Positions 32,309 to 43,014 of a stretch of 64,000 nucleotides of DNA are shown here, piece by piece. Both the position numbers and the translations under genes were made by a program. The DNA comes from Emergomyces orientalis (Eukaryota > Ascomycota > Eurotiomycetes > Onygenales > Ajellomycetaceae), in contig MOWL01000023.1 in NCBI GenBank assembly GCA_002110485.1, positions 1 through 64,000 on the forward strand, written 5' to 3'. Every line of letters starts with the position of its first letter. The first letter of the stretch is position 1. The notes under the pieces were generated by a model. That model ran no database searches and was not told the origin of the DNA. It saw only the letters and a list, made by a program, of their open reading frames with translations.

Positions 32309-32317
32309 ATATATATA
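32309..32317 (-). promoter_or_regulatory. TATA box of the SIM/RING relic
   Basis: TATATATA on the minus strand, about 205 bases upstream of ATG 32106. Its relation to the gene is inferred from the CT-rich leader that follows. Confidence 0.4.
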
Positions 32318-32866
32318 CCCAGGGTGGGAAAAGTGATCACGAGAGTTCAGGCAGTGCAGCCTCATCTGCTGGGAGTTTTCGTTGGCGTCAACACCCCCTT
32401 CAAAACTGTATCTGTCCAAGGATCAACCCGAGGGCTGAAGTCCAATCAGGCCAGAGACACAGTGGCAGAAGAAGGTTGGCAAAAGGCCAGGGACTACATC
32501 ATGTTGTCACTAGCACAATGACCAAGGGAAGGGGTGCTATGGCCAGTGCATGTGCAGTATGTCCACTGACCTAGGTTGCCATGCTGGAGGCAGGAGCCAA
32601 TAGGCCTGACGGGTCCATGGAACGCGGTCCATGGACCCGGTAGGCCCAAAGACGGCCAACTTGTGCCATGCTGGCCTGTGGACGGTAGAGGCCATTGAAT
32701 CGATTTCTGTGGTCCTGTGGCGACCAAGGACCGGTAGCCAGACCGAATTTACCTGCCAAAGCAAGCGCAAGGCTGGTTTTCCCAATCCCAGGGGGTCCAC
32801 TGGATGGGTCCGTTCTTGGGGCGCGAGCCGATTGTTACTGCGGTCCTTTTTGGAAAAGTGGCCCTG

Positions 32867-33068
32867 GGGGCACTGCTCTCCCTGGGGACACCGCTCTCCC
32901 TGGGGACACTACTCTCCCTGGGGGCACTGCTCTCCCTGGGGATACCGCTCTCCCTGGGGGCACTGCTCTTCCTGGGGACACCGCTCTCCCTGGGGACACT
33001 ACTCTCCCTGGGGACACTACTCTCCCTGGGGACACTCCTCTCCCTGGGGATACCGCTCTCCCTGGGGG
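32867..33068. repeat. 18-base minisatellite, about 11 copies
   Basis: The unit is GGGGACACCGCTCTCCCT with variants (GGGGGCACTGCT, GGGGATACCGCT, GGGGACACTACT). Because the unit is a multiple of three, all six frames stay open, which generates spurious repetitive frames on both strands. Variant types are interspersed (A-B-C-A'-D order repeated), suggesting higher-order duplication. Confidence 0.95.
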
Positions 33069-33201
33069 CATGATTTCCCGTCGGCTCAGCTTTCCTGGTT
33101 GAGCGCAACTTGCCGGTTCAACTATAATTGGTATAGCACGGCCAACCCCCTGCAGCTGCCACCAGCCGTGGATGGTCCTGTGAGGCGGCTGCGCTACCAG
33201 G

Positions 33202-33208
33202 TATAAAT
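33202..33208 (+). promoter_or_regulatory. TATA box of the 33.35-kb relic
   Basis: TATAAAT on the plus strand about 145 bases before ATG 33351, followed by a CT-rich leader. Confidence 0.45.
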
Positions 33209-33350
33209 ATGCATGGTTTCCCCCTCAAGTTCTTACATTCTCTCCTCCTTATTATCTCAACTCATCCTGAGAATGAGTGAACATAAAAAGATCAACAGCA
33301 GTGCTTTTCATCTCTTCTCTTTGTTTTTCCAATGCCACCATCTTTCAATC

Positions 33351-33595
33351 ATGGCGTCAGCTGATATTCCCCATGACGGGCTTCATCACACTGTCATCAT
33401 CAGTTCAGATTCGGAGATGGATGAATGTCAGCCCCCAGTGCAAAATCTGTGAAGAAAGAGACTCTGCACAGACTACAGCTATTCAATGCATGAGGCTCAA
33501 TTTGACGACCCGGCACCCTCCGAAATGTCCCAGCCACCGAAAAGATGTTACCTAGACATGGTATTGATAAGACTCCTCCCTGTAGGGTCCATGGC
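33351..33595 (+). pseudogene. SIM-like protein relic, paralogue of 31537-32106
   Basis: The frame starts MASADIPHDGLHHTVIISSDSEMDE, stops at TGA 33450, and continues in the same frame as RKRLCTDYSYSMHEAQ and LDMVLIRL. The minus-strand relic has VIIISDETDE, RKRPCTDYSY and LDMTLIKS in the same order, so the two are paralogues in inverted orientation. No RING is visible downstream (33600-33960), where an unrelated-looking short frame ends at 33916. Confidence 0.55.
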
Positions 33596-33599
33596 GGGG

Positions 33600-34395
33600 T
33601 GGCTGATAATGAGATAGAAAACCATGAACCAGAAAATTCATAGAAATCTCTCTAGAGTCAGAAATCTTCTTAGTATCTGTTTTTAGCTAGCTCTCTAACT
33701 GGTATAGAAGTAGAGATGCTCCAGACTCTCATAGTAGTGATTTCTGTCTTTCTGTTAGAATCATCTATTGCTAACAATCATTCAGGCACTTTCCGTCGCC
33801 TGAGTGTGAACCAAAACTTCCCGAATCAAGAAACATGGGCAGCAGCATGCTCCACATCAATCACTGATGCACCATCCCTCAATGTTGAACTTATTCCCTA
33901 TCTTTCTGCACTCTAACACCTGAATCCCTGACAGCTGCAAAGAGAAGACAGAACCAATGACAAGACTAAAGACTAAAGAACAGAACTGCTTGTCCATTCA
34001 TATTTAGTGAAGAGTTGATATCAGCTATAATTTTAAAAAAAAATGATTCATAATAAAATTTTATAGTTACAGAATCATAACTTTAAGATTTTGTGTGACA
34101 GGGAACTGGTATGTTCACAAATACAGCTAATGGCTTTTTCTAGGTTTGAAAATTTTTGAAAATTGGCAAGCTTAAAATGACTGCAAGTGTAAAAAGATAG
34201 AAAGAAACAGAGTCATGAAAAAATATCTGCAAGCTTAAATTAACTATTAAAAAAGTAAAAAAGAATCTGCAAGTCAAAAAGATCTGCAAGTCAATTCTCT
34301 AAAAGTTAATTCTAAGAATTTCTTGTCAGGGGTACTCTCAATTGCATGGTGGCTAGAAATATTAGGGTGAACACATGCTTTCTTTGTAAACAAGT
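33600..34395. other. Spacer without gene
   Basis: AT-rich sequence with repeated CTGCAAGT phrases near 34180-34300. No gene recognised. Confidence 0.4.
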
Positions 34396-34885
34396 AATTT
34401 AGTGATGCTTGCATTTGCTAATATAGAAATGGAATGGCTTCATTTTTCAGTGGGGCTGATTAACTTTCAAAACGATTGGCCCTGACCACCCCTGCTACCC
34501 GGACATAGCTCAAGAACTACAATCGCCCAGTTTCAAAACATGATGAATCACTATGAGATGAGATGAAAGCCTAGGCTAGATTTACTTTTCAAAAAGAGCT
34601 TAGTGTGGTTTCAAATTCATGTTTTCATATCTAAACTAATAATTTAGTGACACCGCATTTGCTAATATAAAAATGGAATGGCTTCATTATTCGGCGGGCT
34701 GATTAACTTCATCTAAATGATCTGCGTGGCCAGATCTAGACACCTCGTGTAGGAAGGAACTCCAGCAGCAACCACTCATCATTCAAGAACTACAAGATGC
34801 CCATTTTCAAGATACAATGGATCGCAGTGAGATTAATCATATTTTGTGAAATAAAATGAGTTGATGATGATGGGGACTTCATTGA
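34396..34885. repeat. Two diverged tandem copies of a ~245-base unit
   Basis: AATTTAGTGAnnnnnGCATTTGCTAATAT begins copies at 34396 and 34641. Within each copy GGAATGGCTTCATT..GGCTGATTAACTT and CAAGAACTACAA recur in order. Divergence is moderate, mostly transitions. Confidence 0.7.
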
Positions 34886-35398
34886 TTGGTTGAGTGCGGC
34901 GCGCATAGAATGGCTGAATATAAATAGATGAAATTCTCAACTTTTGCTTGCTTTTCATCAGAGTATAATGCAACCGCCATTCGCGCACGCCGCCTTCTTG
35001 GGATCAGAGACACAGAATCCATGATTATGGCAAAATATTGATTGGCACCATTTAACGGCAGCAACGCTGCCCCCCTCCGCTTCCTTGAACACTGGCTAGC
35101 TCTGCTGCCCCCAACTTTTCAACTTCAACCTCATCAACTGGCATTCTCAGTTGAAATGAGGAATCAAATAGTTCTAGATGGTGACTTAGGTTTTTCGGCA
35201 TTTTGTAGCAAGAGTATTAGTGGAGGTATATGAACTAATGCGGATTCAGTGTATATGTTGATAGAGTAATGTAGCCTGACTTGCATTTCGTTTGTGTTTT
35301 GATATAGTATGCGTTTGAGTAAGTGAGCATGGCCATTATGTGTGAGGACTGCAACTCCTTTTATTACATATATATATACATATATCTATACTACAAAA

Positions 35399-38046
35399 CT
35401 AGTTCTCTAGGCTCCGTTGATATTCTAACGCCAGTTTCTCCCGAGTGCGACCCCGCACAACAGTTCCATGGGCGTCCTCTGCATGGTTGAGAAGAACAGA
35501 TTTGGCCGGGAGCACCTTCCCCTCGCAAACATTGCACTCAACCCCAGCGGCCGGCCATGGAGGGTTGATATGCCTTCGTAGAAAATGCCTTGTAAGTGAT
35601 CCGGACGTTGCGTATTTTTTAATGCGGGCATTCAGCGAACAACTAGGATTCCCAACGCAGAGAAAGCAAGCGCGAGGCTGAAAGCAGGCCTGAGGCTGTT
35701 CAGCTGTAGGCTTGGCCTGCACAGACTCCATTGCTTGGTGCAAGAGGACCTCGGGTAAATCCTTTACCAAGCACCTCTGCCGCTTGGTCGGAGGATAAGG
35801 GTCATCATCGACCGCGGGCCGGCGCGCGGGCCGGCGTGAGGGCCGCCCTTCCTCCACGCCACAGAATGCGACCCCTGCGTTGATTGTGTTGATCCTCCGC
35901 TGATATTCCGCTTCAAGACTAGCGCCCGGCATGGTCAGCATGCAGTCAACAAACATCAACTGCTCCGGAGGCATGAAGGCCTCGTGCTCGAAAGTGTCCA
36001 TGACTTTGGTATCCACCAGTTTCCCGGCCAGTTGTCGTTCAAGATCAATCACAGGTTGCTCATTCTTATAGTGCTCAAGGTTCTCACAGATCTGTTGGTT
36101 CCGCTGCTGCTGCTTCTCGTTACGCAGCTCACGGACAGCGCTGTTGTACACTGACTTTGCTTCTGCTGTCCGATCACGGAAAACCTCCAGTCTCTCCAGC
36201 ACCTCGGGGTTGGACTCGGCGAGTACTCTATCATCAAGATGCCCTAAAGCAGTCTTGCACACCTTGTTGGCACGTTCTAACTTGGCTTCACAGTCATCCA
36301 ATTCCCACTTGCGCTTCTGGACAGTATCCTGCTGGCCAAGGACAACTGAAAGGTAGTTGAGGGACCTTGATTCTTCTGGAGAGAGCTTATACAGTCGGTT
36401 GAGGTCAATTGATGCACTCATCGAGCAGGCAAATCGCACCAATGCTGTTTGGGAGCCTGTTTTCCGGACTATTCCCTGCGCGTCAACGTCGACGTCCACC
36501 TGATAATGCTTGACGAAGGTGCGAATATCCGTGTGTTGGAGCATGATGTTCTGAAGAGTCTCTGTAACTTCCTCTGTTCATCATTAGCCTTCTGACATGA
36601 CTGAAACATGAAGAAAATGGAGGGATACTTACCACTGTTGTTAAATGCCTTAGCTCCAGCATAGTGAAGGTTGTACAGGTGGGTGATCTCCTCAAAGCCC
36701 GTGATCTCACCGGCTCGGCGCATCCAGGAACTCACCATGGATGCAGTCATCCTCTGATCCAGGCAAATTTTAAATCCAGTGGATGTCAGCTCTGTCTGGC
36801 AAAACACAAACTTATCTAGTAATTCATCCTTTAGTAGCAGCGGCTGCTGTCCCTTGCCATCCAGCACTTTGGCGCTGTAGAGTTTCTCTGCAGAATCCAA
36901 CACTGGTCCAGTAGTTGAAATTGACTTGAATCCTCCAAGGTGAAAGAGCATAGTCAGCAGGCAGATATGCGGGCTGAGAACCAGGGTCGGGTCAAAGATG
37001 ATTTCTGAAATCTTAAACTCATTCCTATCAATTCTGTCAGTCAACCAGCCCATGCCGCGAGGATCAGAAACACATACAGTGCCTTATTTCCAAGAAATCT
37101 TTTGGTAAACTCTGGTTTTAAGAATATGAACAATCGGGGGCGTCCACCATCAGGAACTCAGATCAGGGTTAGCATAATGTCTCAATACCAAAGATGAAGG
37201 ATCGCCGAAGGACAGCTGGCGGTGATGACTGCAAGCTGCAGAAAGAAAAGCATTTGAATGCACTGTCAATCAGAGACAAATGTCATCTCAGTGATGGTGA
37301 GGACAACTTGAGTGAACTCAGCAACATCTTCAATATACATGTTCTTCTTCAGCCGCCTGACAAGAGCCAGCTTTTTTTCTGTGACCACCTGTGCAACAAC
37401 CTGCAAGAGATTAGTGGTGCTCCTGGTTTAGTGACCTGAGAAGAGGGTGCTCACATCTTTCATCTTGACAATTGTATCTTTGTTTAGTCCTGATGCTGTT
37501 TCCTGTTTGAGGACAAGGTGTCACCACTTCCAAAATGTCTTCAGCAAGCTTTTGCATTTAATGCCTGGACAGTATTGATTATTCTTGCCACGACGGATAT
37601 CACACCGCCAACTGAAGAACGCATACAGGAAGTGAACCATCTCCTCTGAATCAGAGATCCGAACCCATTGCCGCTCCGCGTTAGCCTTGATGTGCTGACA
37701 ATACCTGCCCAGCACCACTGGTGAGCTTATAACACTGTTTAAGGGTCAAATGAGCCACTGCCTACCTCTCCCAGTAATCGCGGGTCTCGTCGAGTTTTTC
37801 CTGGGTGTTGGGGCTGTACCACTTCTGTCGAAGCTGAGCGATATCAAGGCTCTCTGCTAAAGCCAGGTAGTGTTCAGTGGGAAGTTGGCCGTCGTCGTCG
37901 TCTTCATCGTCGCTGACGGAGCCACTTTCATACCCGCTGTCTGAAACGATGGCATCGAGTGTGGAGAGGGAATCCAGAGCAGCTAAAACATCCATCTTGC
38001 TGCTGCTCTGCTTGTCAGGTCCGGCCAAACAAGACAGAGGCGCCAT
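35399..38046 (-). pseudogene. DUF3435 tyrosine-recombinase-like (Starship captain-type) gene, inactivated
   Basis: The start at 38046 (MAPLSCLAGPD) leads into an acidic stretch and QLPTEHYLALAESLD. Introns fit at 37765-37705 and 36632-36574, joining YWER to YCQHIK and NNS to EEVTETLQNIM. The core has GWLTDRIDRNEFKI, FEEITHLYNLHYAGAKAF and TFVKHYQV, whose Tyr is the presumed nucleophile. The position where the family usually has Arg in an LRRG-like motif reads LHYAG. The C-terminus adds Cys/His clusters like C2H2 fingers (CVGNPSC...HFLRRH; CNVC...H..DAH). In-frame stops at 37521 (Trp expected), near 37240 and two near 37160 kill it. The last 381 residues stay open. Family members catalyse integration of giant fungal Starship elements; others are free-standing. 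Confidence 0.75.
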
Positions 38047-40002
38047 GATCAGGGCGGCCCAAGGAGAGCCGACAGTAGAGAGGGACAGGACAAGTAATGA
38101 ATGACTTAAGACACTTTCATGGATAGAACTGGCTGGGTAGTGCTGCGAAGGAGGGGAGGAAAGGGAGGCGTAGACGGCATGATGAGGGTGACGGGGACTG
38201 GAAGCAGAGAGAACAACATGATCTTGGGGGGAGCCAAAACCGACGGAGTGAAGCGTCAAAAACGGCTCCCCCCCCCTCCTTCCAAAAGAAGGGCAGTGGG
38301 TGAATGTGAGTGAATGAGGGTGCTTGGAAGCGCGCAAAAACGCAGCAAGTTCAAAAATCGTGGCCATGCGTGGAGGGAAGCGTCGCGGCCGTGGGGATAT
38401 ATTCACGTGATGATTGAGGTTGGGCGGTTGGCAGGAGGCCAAAAGCAGCCGCGAAAACGGCCATTTTCAGCCGCTGGCGAACCGTCACATCGTTATGTGG
38501 AGTATATAAACATAAGAATTATTTTCATAGAATTATTTTCATAGAAATAAATAATTCATTCAAGTTAAAATGATAGCTATTTTTAGTTCTAAATCTCTTT
38601 TCGGAAATAAAATAATGAAAACATGTTAATTTTAATAAATTCAATATATGAAGATTATATGTAAGTTAAAGGTTGATAAGATATTAAAAAATATTCAAGT
38701 TTGTATCTTTGTATATGTATTCTCATATCAAAGATACCTACTCTGTATTTTGGATTTTTATCATTCCCCTGTGGCAGGCGTCTGTGCAGATTTTCGTTTC
38801 GGAAAGGGAAAAGGTTGATCCTGGGCATGCAACGGTCCTCCTTTGGTGCTTGAAATGGAGAAGGATGCTGTACCTCATGTGGCAGCTGGCAGGGAAGATC
38901 AGGGAAAAGCAAGCATAGAATTCATCACTACCTTGGACTAACTTCTGCTGCTGGAAAACCTCTGCTAACTAAGAAGCACATGTTTTCACAGCACTGAATC
39001 TTCTTTGCAAAGATGGGCTGGTATAATAGGCGAATCTCTAAGCTACTTGGATTGCTCACTACCATAAGTTAGAACTACAAGTAGCTTTCCGCACTACAAC
39101 ATCTCTGAATAAAAGTTACAGTCAAAAATTGCAATCTCACCATTTTAACAGAACCCTGGAATCATTTAATTTTTTGATTTTTAGATGGGGTGTCCAGAGT
39201 GGCTTACACTTTGCACGACATTCAATTTCTAACCCTACTACTTTTGCCTCACAACTACTACATGACTGAGTTTACCACGAATAGAGCAAATAATCAAATT
39301 ATTGAATCATGTAACAGTTATTTTTTCCGGTCTTCAATGATATATATGCCTCGCAGTTGTTTCTCTGACACTGGCTGTTGTACTCCGTAATACACTGGGT
39401 AAGCCCCTGGGGCTGCTTCTAAGTTAGATGCTGGGCGCGGCTGCATTGGAGCCAGCCATCTTTCTTTTCTTTTTGGCCTAACTTTTAGTGGTTAGGACGA
39501 CAGCTGCCCGGCTCATTCTCCGTAGTAGCCATGACAGTAGTTAGTGGACCTTGTTGAAAACTTGAAACTCAGAGCTGTTTGCTCAATAGTGGTTGTTTCA
39601 ATCGTGCCATAGTCAATTTAACACAGCGAATGGTTTAATATTGTTGTATATATCTAGTAGATATTTATTAATCGTCCAAATATAAAGATCGTAAAAACGA
39701 ATATATTACTATACAGAGCTTAGCAGAAACATTTTTTTTTCTTTCTTAAATTTTCCTTCTCTGGGTCTCTGTTCTCTCAATCGTGCGGAGGCTTGCAGGG
39801 GGGCATTTGTCTGGCTTATTTAGGCCTATTTTTGGGTGCAAGGCAGCAGCGGAGATATCATACTTGATTCGTTTCATCCCTCGCAGAGGATGAACCAGGT
39901 CGAAAAATAATGTGGACGATGAGAGAGATAGAGAAACTCCTTTTTGTTCTCCCGCAATATAACTATTGAACGGTTCCCGGCTAACTGCTGCATGAATTCA
40001 CA
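38047..40002. other. Junction region between repeat-rich and gene-bearing halves
   Basis: This holds the putative 5' flank of the recombinase relic (GC-rich to about 38490, then abruptly AT-rich at 38500-38720). No gene was recognised. If a Starship boundary exists it should lie here; I cannot identify its direct repeat by eye. Confidence 0.4.
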
Positions 40003-41406
40003 ATGTTTACATGTTGTCAGCCATCCTTCCTTCACCTGTGTCTGGTAGTGGCCCTCTGCTCAGCTACATTGATACGGTTAGACGCAAACCCTGGAAATTT
40101 GCCAACCTGTGAAGAATGTATTTCCGAGAAAGATATTTTGGCTCCTGGTATTGGATTTGATATCACCGATTCTTATGGGGCTGCTGCTATCCGCTATCAC
40201 AATGGCTCTGTGGCAAATTTGGCAAGAGTAGGCTTCCACCCCTCTTCTCATTTATGTGGAATGTTGGCACGTTGTCTCTGGATGAGGATACGAGGAGCTG
40301 GACGAGGAAAGGCTGACGCCGAACATTGATGCGCTGTTTTAGGTAGATGGAGATGAAGATTTCCAAGCCCTCATGAAAAATCTAGCAGCGGGACCGCCAG
40401 CGCTGGACTGGTGAGTCTTAACAAATTATCCTCGTCACTTATTTTCCAGAGTATCTAATATTAGGGCAGTTCTGGAGAGCTGAGTAGATGGCAGAAATTC
40501 CTTTGCTGGAAATCCCACCTGCAAAGAAAATGGAATAAAAGTCGTGGGCTCCCAACAACACCAGATGTGGGCACACTTGCAGCCCTTTTTGAAAATCTTC
40601 GCCTTGCAGTTGACGACAAACTAGGGGAGGGATCCTGTACGCGCGCTCTCTTTACATTATTCCCCGAGCTTCCAGGCCTTACAGACGAAGATTTCCTCGA
40701 TGCTGTGGAGTATGCGAGCCTCGATCGCATCGAACCACCATATTCTAAAGAGTATGTATCCGAGGTATCTGCCGCCAGTGGGGCCATGGGCTTTGGCATC
40801 TGTCGCAACTATACGGATGTGTACTGTTGCCTAGACGAGGAGTTTAAGATGCCCTACAAACAAATCCTGTTTCTGAGTTTCACAAACGCGTCTTTTACGG
40901 CGATTAATTCCTATTATAGGAATGCTTTTTATCCTAATCCGACTTCAACGCAGTTCCGTGGGGATCTGGGAAAGGCCAGCTTTCCTGAGAATGACCAAGA
41001 TGCGCAACGGATCTACTGGCGGCACATTCGTGATACTATCGTGAAAGCAGGCTTAGAGGGATTCGAGTTGCCGTCTGCTTTATTGCTTGTTGGCGACCAT
41101 GCAGCAGATCCGATGTTTCAAAAGACACTAGATGAAGCGCTTCAGGATATGTTTCCGAAACATAGGGATGATGTGGATGGTTTGAGATGGTCGTTGGAAA
41201 AGAGTCGGCCGGATGGGGTCGAAGCTTCTTCGCTTGACTACTCTTTCCTTGGAGCAAGGGGAGCTGCGCATTTTGCGAAACGCTCTTTAGAGGCACCCAA
41301 ATTCTGCTGGGAACCTCCAGAGTGCGATGCAAATCGTCCTCAGCTGCCCTCGATCCCATCCAGCGGGGCCCACGGAGAGCAAATTGTGTTGAAAGGGGGA
41401 TTGTGA
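40003..41406 (+). CDS. Unrecognised multi-exon gene, possibly ASKHA/Hsp70-like fold, perhaps broken
   Basis: ATG 40003 gives a signal-peptide-like start (MFTCCQPSFLHLCLVVALC), then LAPGIGFDITDSYGAAAIRYHNGSVANLAR, which resembles the first phosphate loop of Hsp70/actin-type ATPases. An intron may begin at 40229 (GTAGGC). Around 40290-40330 the coding pattern changes frame within a few bases, suggesting a lost base or an unrecognised intron. A second exon-like stretch at about 40344-40411 ends at GTGAGT. The last exon, from about 40465 (after GGGCAG), runs to 41406 with VSAASGAMGFGIC and KQILFLSFTNASFTAIN. The ATPase idea is weak; I do not know the family. Confidence 0.5.
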
Positions 41407-41994
41407 GATATCCTATGTTTATCGGGTTTAAAAGGTTTCTGTAATTATCAATGGAATAATCACGGTTTTGCATTTCGATATTTGGATTTTGAGCCAGTTC
41501 GTCACATTGTTTCACATCATTTTGAGTATTTGAGAATTAAAATATTCATCGTCTTTTCCCCACAATACCTATTTTCGCCATGCTAAAAATACATACCCAA
41601 CAGTAAAATGTGCGCCTATCCCGTCTTTGATAGCCTTGACCCCTGCTATAGCATTGTCTCTATAAATGAGGCCTGCTCAAGTATTATAAAGGTCCGAGAA
41701 GCAACAAGCAAGAATGTAATACGAATACCAAAACCCAAGGCCAGCTAACGGGGAGTACAAGGTACATGGAGCTTTTTGAGCCCATCGCCCAGTGAATGTT
41801 AAAACTCAGTCGCTCATTTTGATGCGCAAATGGGAAAATGGGCAAAACCAGCCAGGAAATACAAGTCGAATCTATCGTTAACCATTTGTTTGCCTAAAAT
41901 AACCTGTCAATATATCTAAAAATAATGAAATGACTGATCTTTCAAACAGCGAGTAACAGGCATGACGTGGGTTGCAGGAAACATGAGTAAGTAC
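41407..41994. other. Intergenic region
   Basis: No gene recognised. It separates the convergently oriented genes ending at 41406 and 41995. Confidence 0.5.
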
Positions 41995-43014
41995 TTACGG
42001 TTCAGGGTTAATTTCGACACGTGTAAAGGGTTCGGTACTAATCTGCCGCCCATTCTGGGATGTCGTCTTCATTAAGCTTTCGTTCATCTCCTTCTTGCCC
42101 GAAACAGGGTCATTAGCACCTCCCGTAGGATTTATGCTGCTATTTTTCTTTCCATCCTGGCCCTTTTTCCCTTCGCTGTCGCCCTCGTCGTCATGTGCGC
42201 AGCCACAGTCGTAGAAATCACCAATCTTGCTACAATCAAAGATATCCTTATGAAGCATTTTATTCACTTCGTTATGGACGTGGCATGCCCATGCAGCTGC
42301 TGCGGAACGCGAAGACACTTGCGGTGGAAATTTTGCCAGATGGGCTTGGAAATGGGAAGCACATTCGCCGCTATAATGAAAAGAAGGGAACGAGAAATCA
42401 GTTGGGGGGCGACATTCATCTTTATTTATTGAGCAGCTAGGTTGCAAATAAAATTCAACAAGAGACAAGCACATACCAAGGATACAATCTTGAGAAGAGA
42501 TATATGTATGACCGTAGTGTTTCTTGTTGCTCGGCTGATGGTTTATCTGGAAACTGCGCCATCATGGTATGTAACACTTTCCAAGCTGCTCGGCCAAGTT
42601 CCGCTCTATAAACAGCCCGTTTGTTAACTCCCTAACTTGTGTATGCCGAATTTATGCCAGTTTTTTTCGTTCAGCATAGCTCATTTAAAGAAAGAGGGGG
42701 GCCAGCAGCGGCGGACGCGTTTTTACTCCATTGCTGGGAGAGCAACCAGCAACACGAATATATAGAATACGGAGGCTTCAATGCATAGACAGATATCCTT
42801 ACTTCGCAGTCTCATTGCCCATCTTCGAAGTTACCACCTCCCCTTGCAACATCTTATCTGTTATCTCGACATTCGGAATTGTCCTGTCAACGTGGCCCGG
42901 CGCACGCGCTTCGGGGCTTAATGGGGAGCTCTGTCGGAGGAATGCGAGGGTAAGGATGAAGAACAGCGCAAGACCAATAAAAAGAAATAATCTCGATGTC
43001 GGTCGATGTGCCAT
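41995..43014 (-). CDS. Erv1/Erv2-type FAD-linked sulfhydryl oxidase
   Basis: Three exons close in frame: 43014-42803, 42605-42477 and 42370-41995 (717 bases, 238 residues), with introns of 197 and 106 bases. The N-terminus is a signal anchor (SRLFLFIGLALFFILTLAF), placing the enzyme in the ER or secretory route, as for yeast Erv2. The ERV/ALR domain runs from AELGRAAWKVLHTM through the redox centre CGEC, which is created across the second splice, to the FAD-binding CHVHNEVNKML and DCGC. The protein passes electrons from cysteines to oxygen via FAD, making disulfides. The C-terminal ~75 residues are polar and unstructured. The stop codon overlaps a GTAAGT, so a further 3' exon is possible. Confidence 0.85.

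Noticed and set aside
32631..33206. Long repetitive frames on both strands over the 18-base minisatellite
   Set aside because: A unit divisible by three keeps all frames open. The peptides are simple repeats on both strands with no start context or domain.
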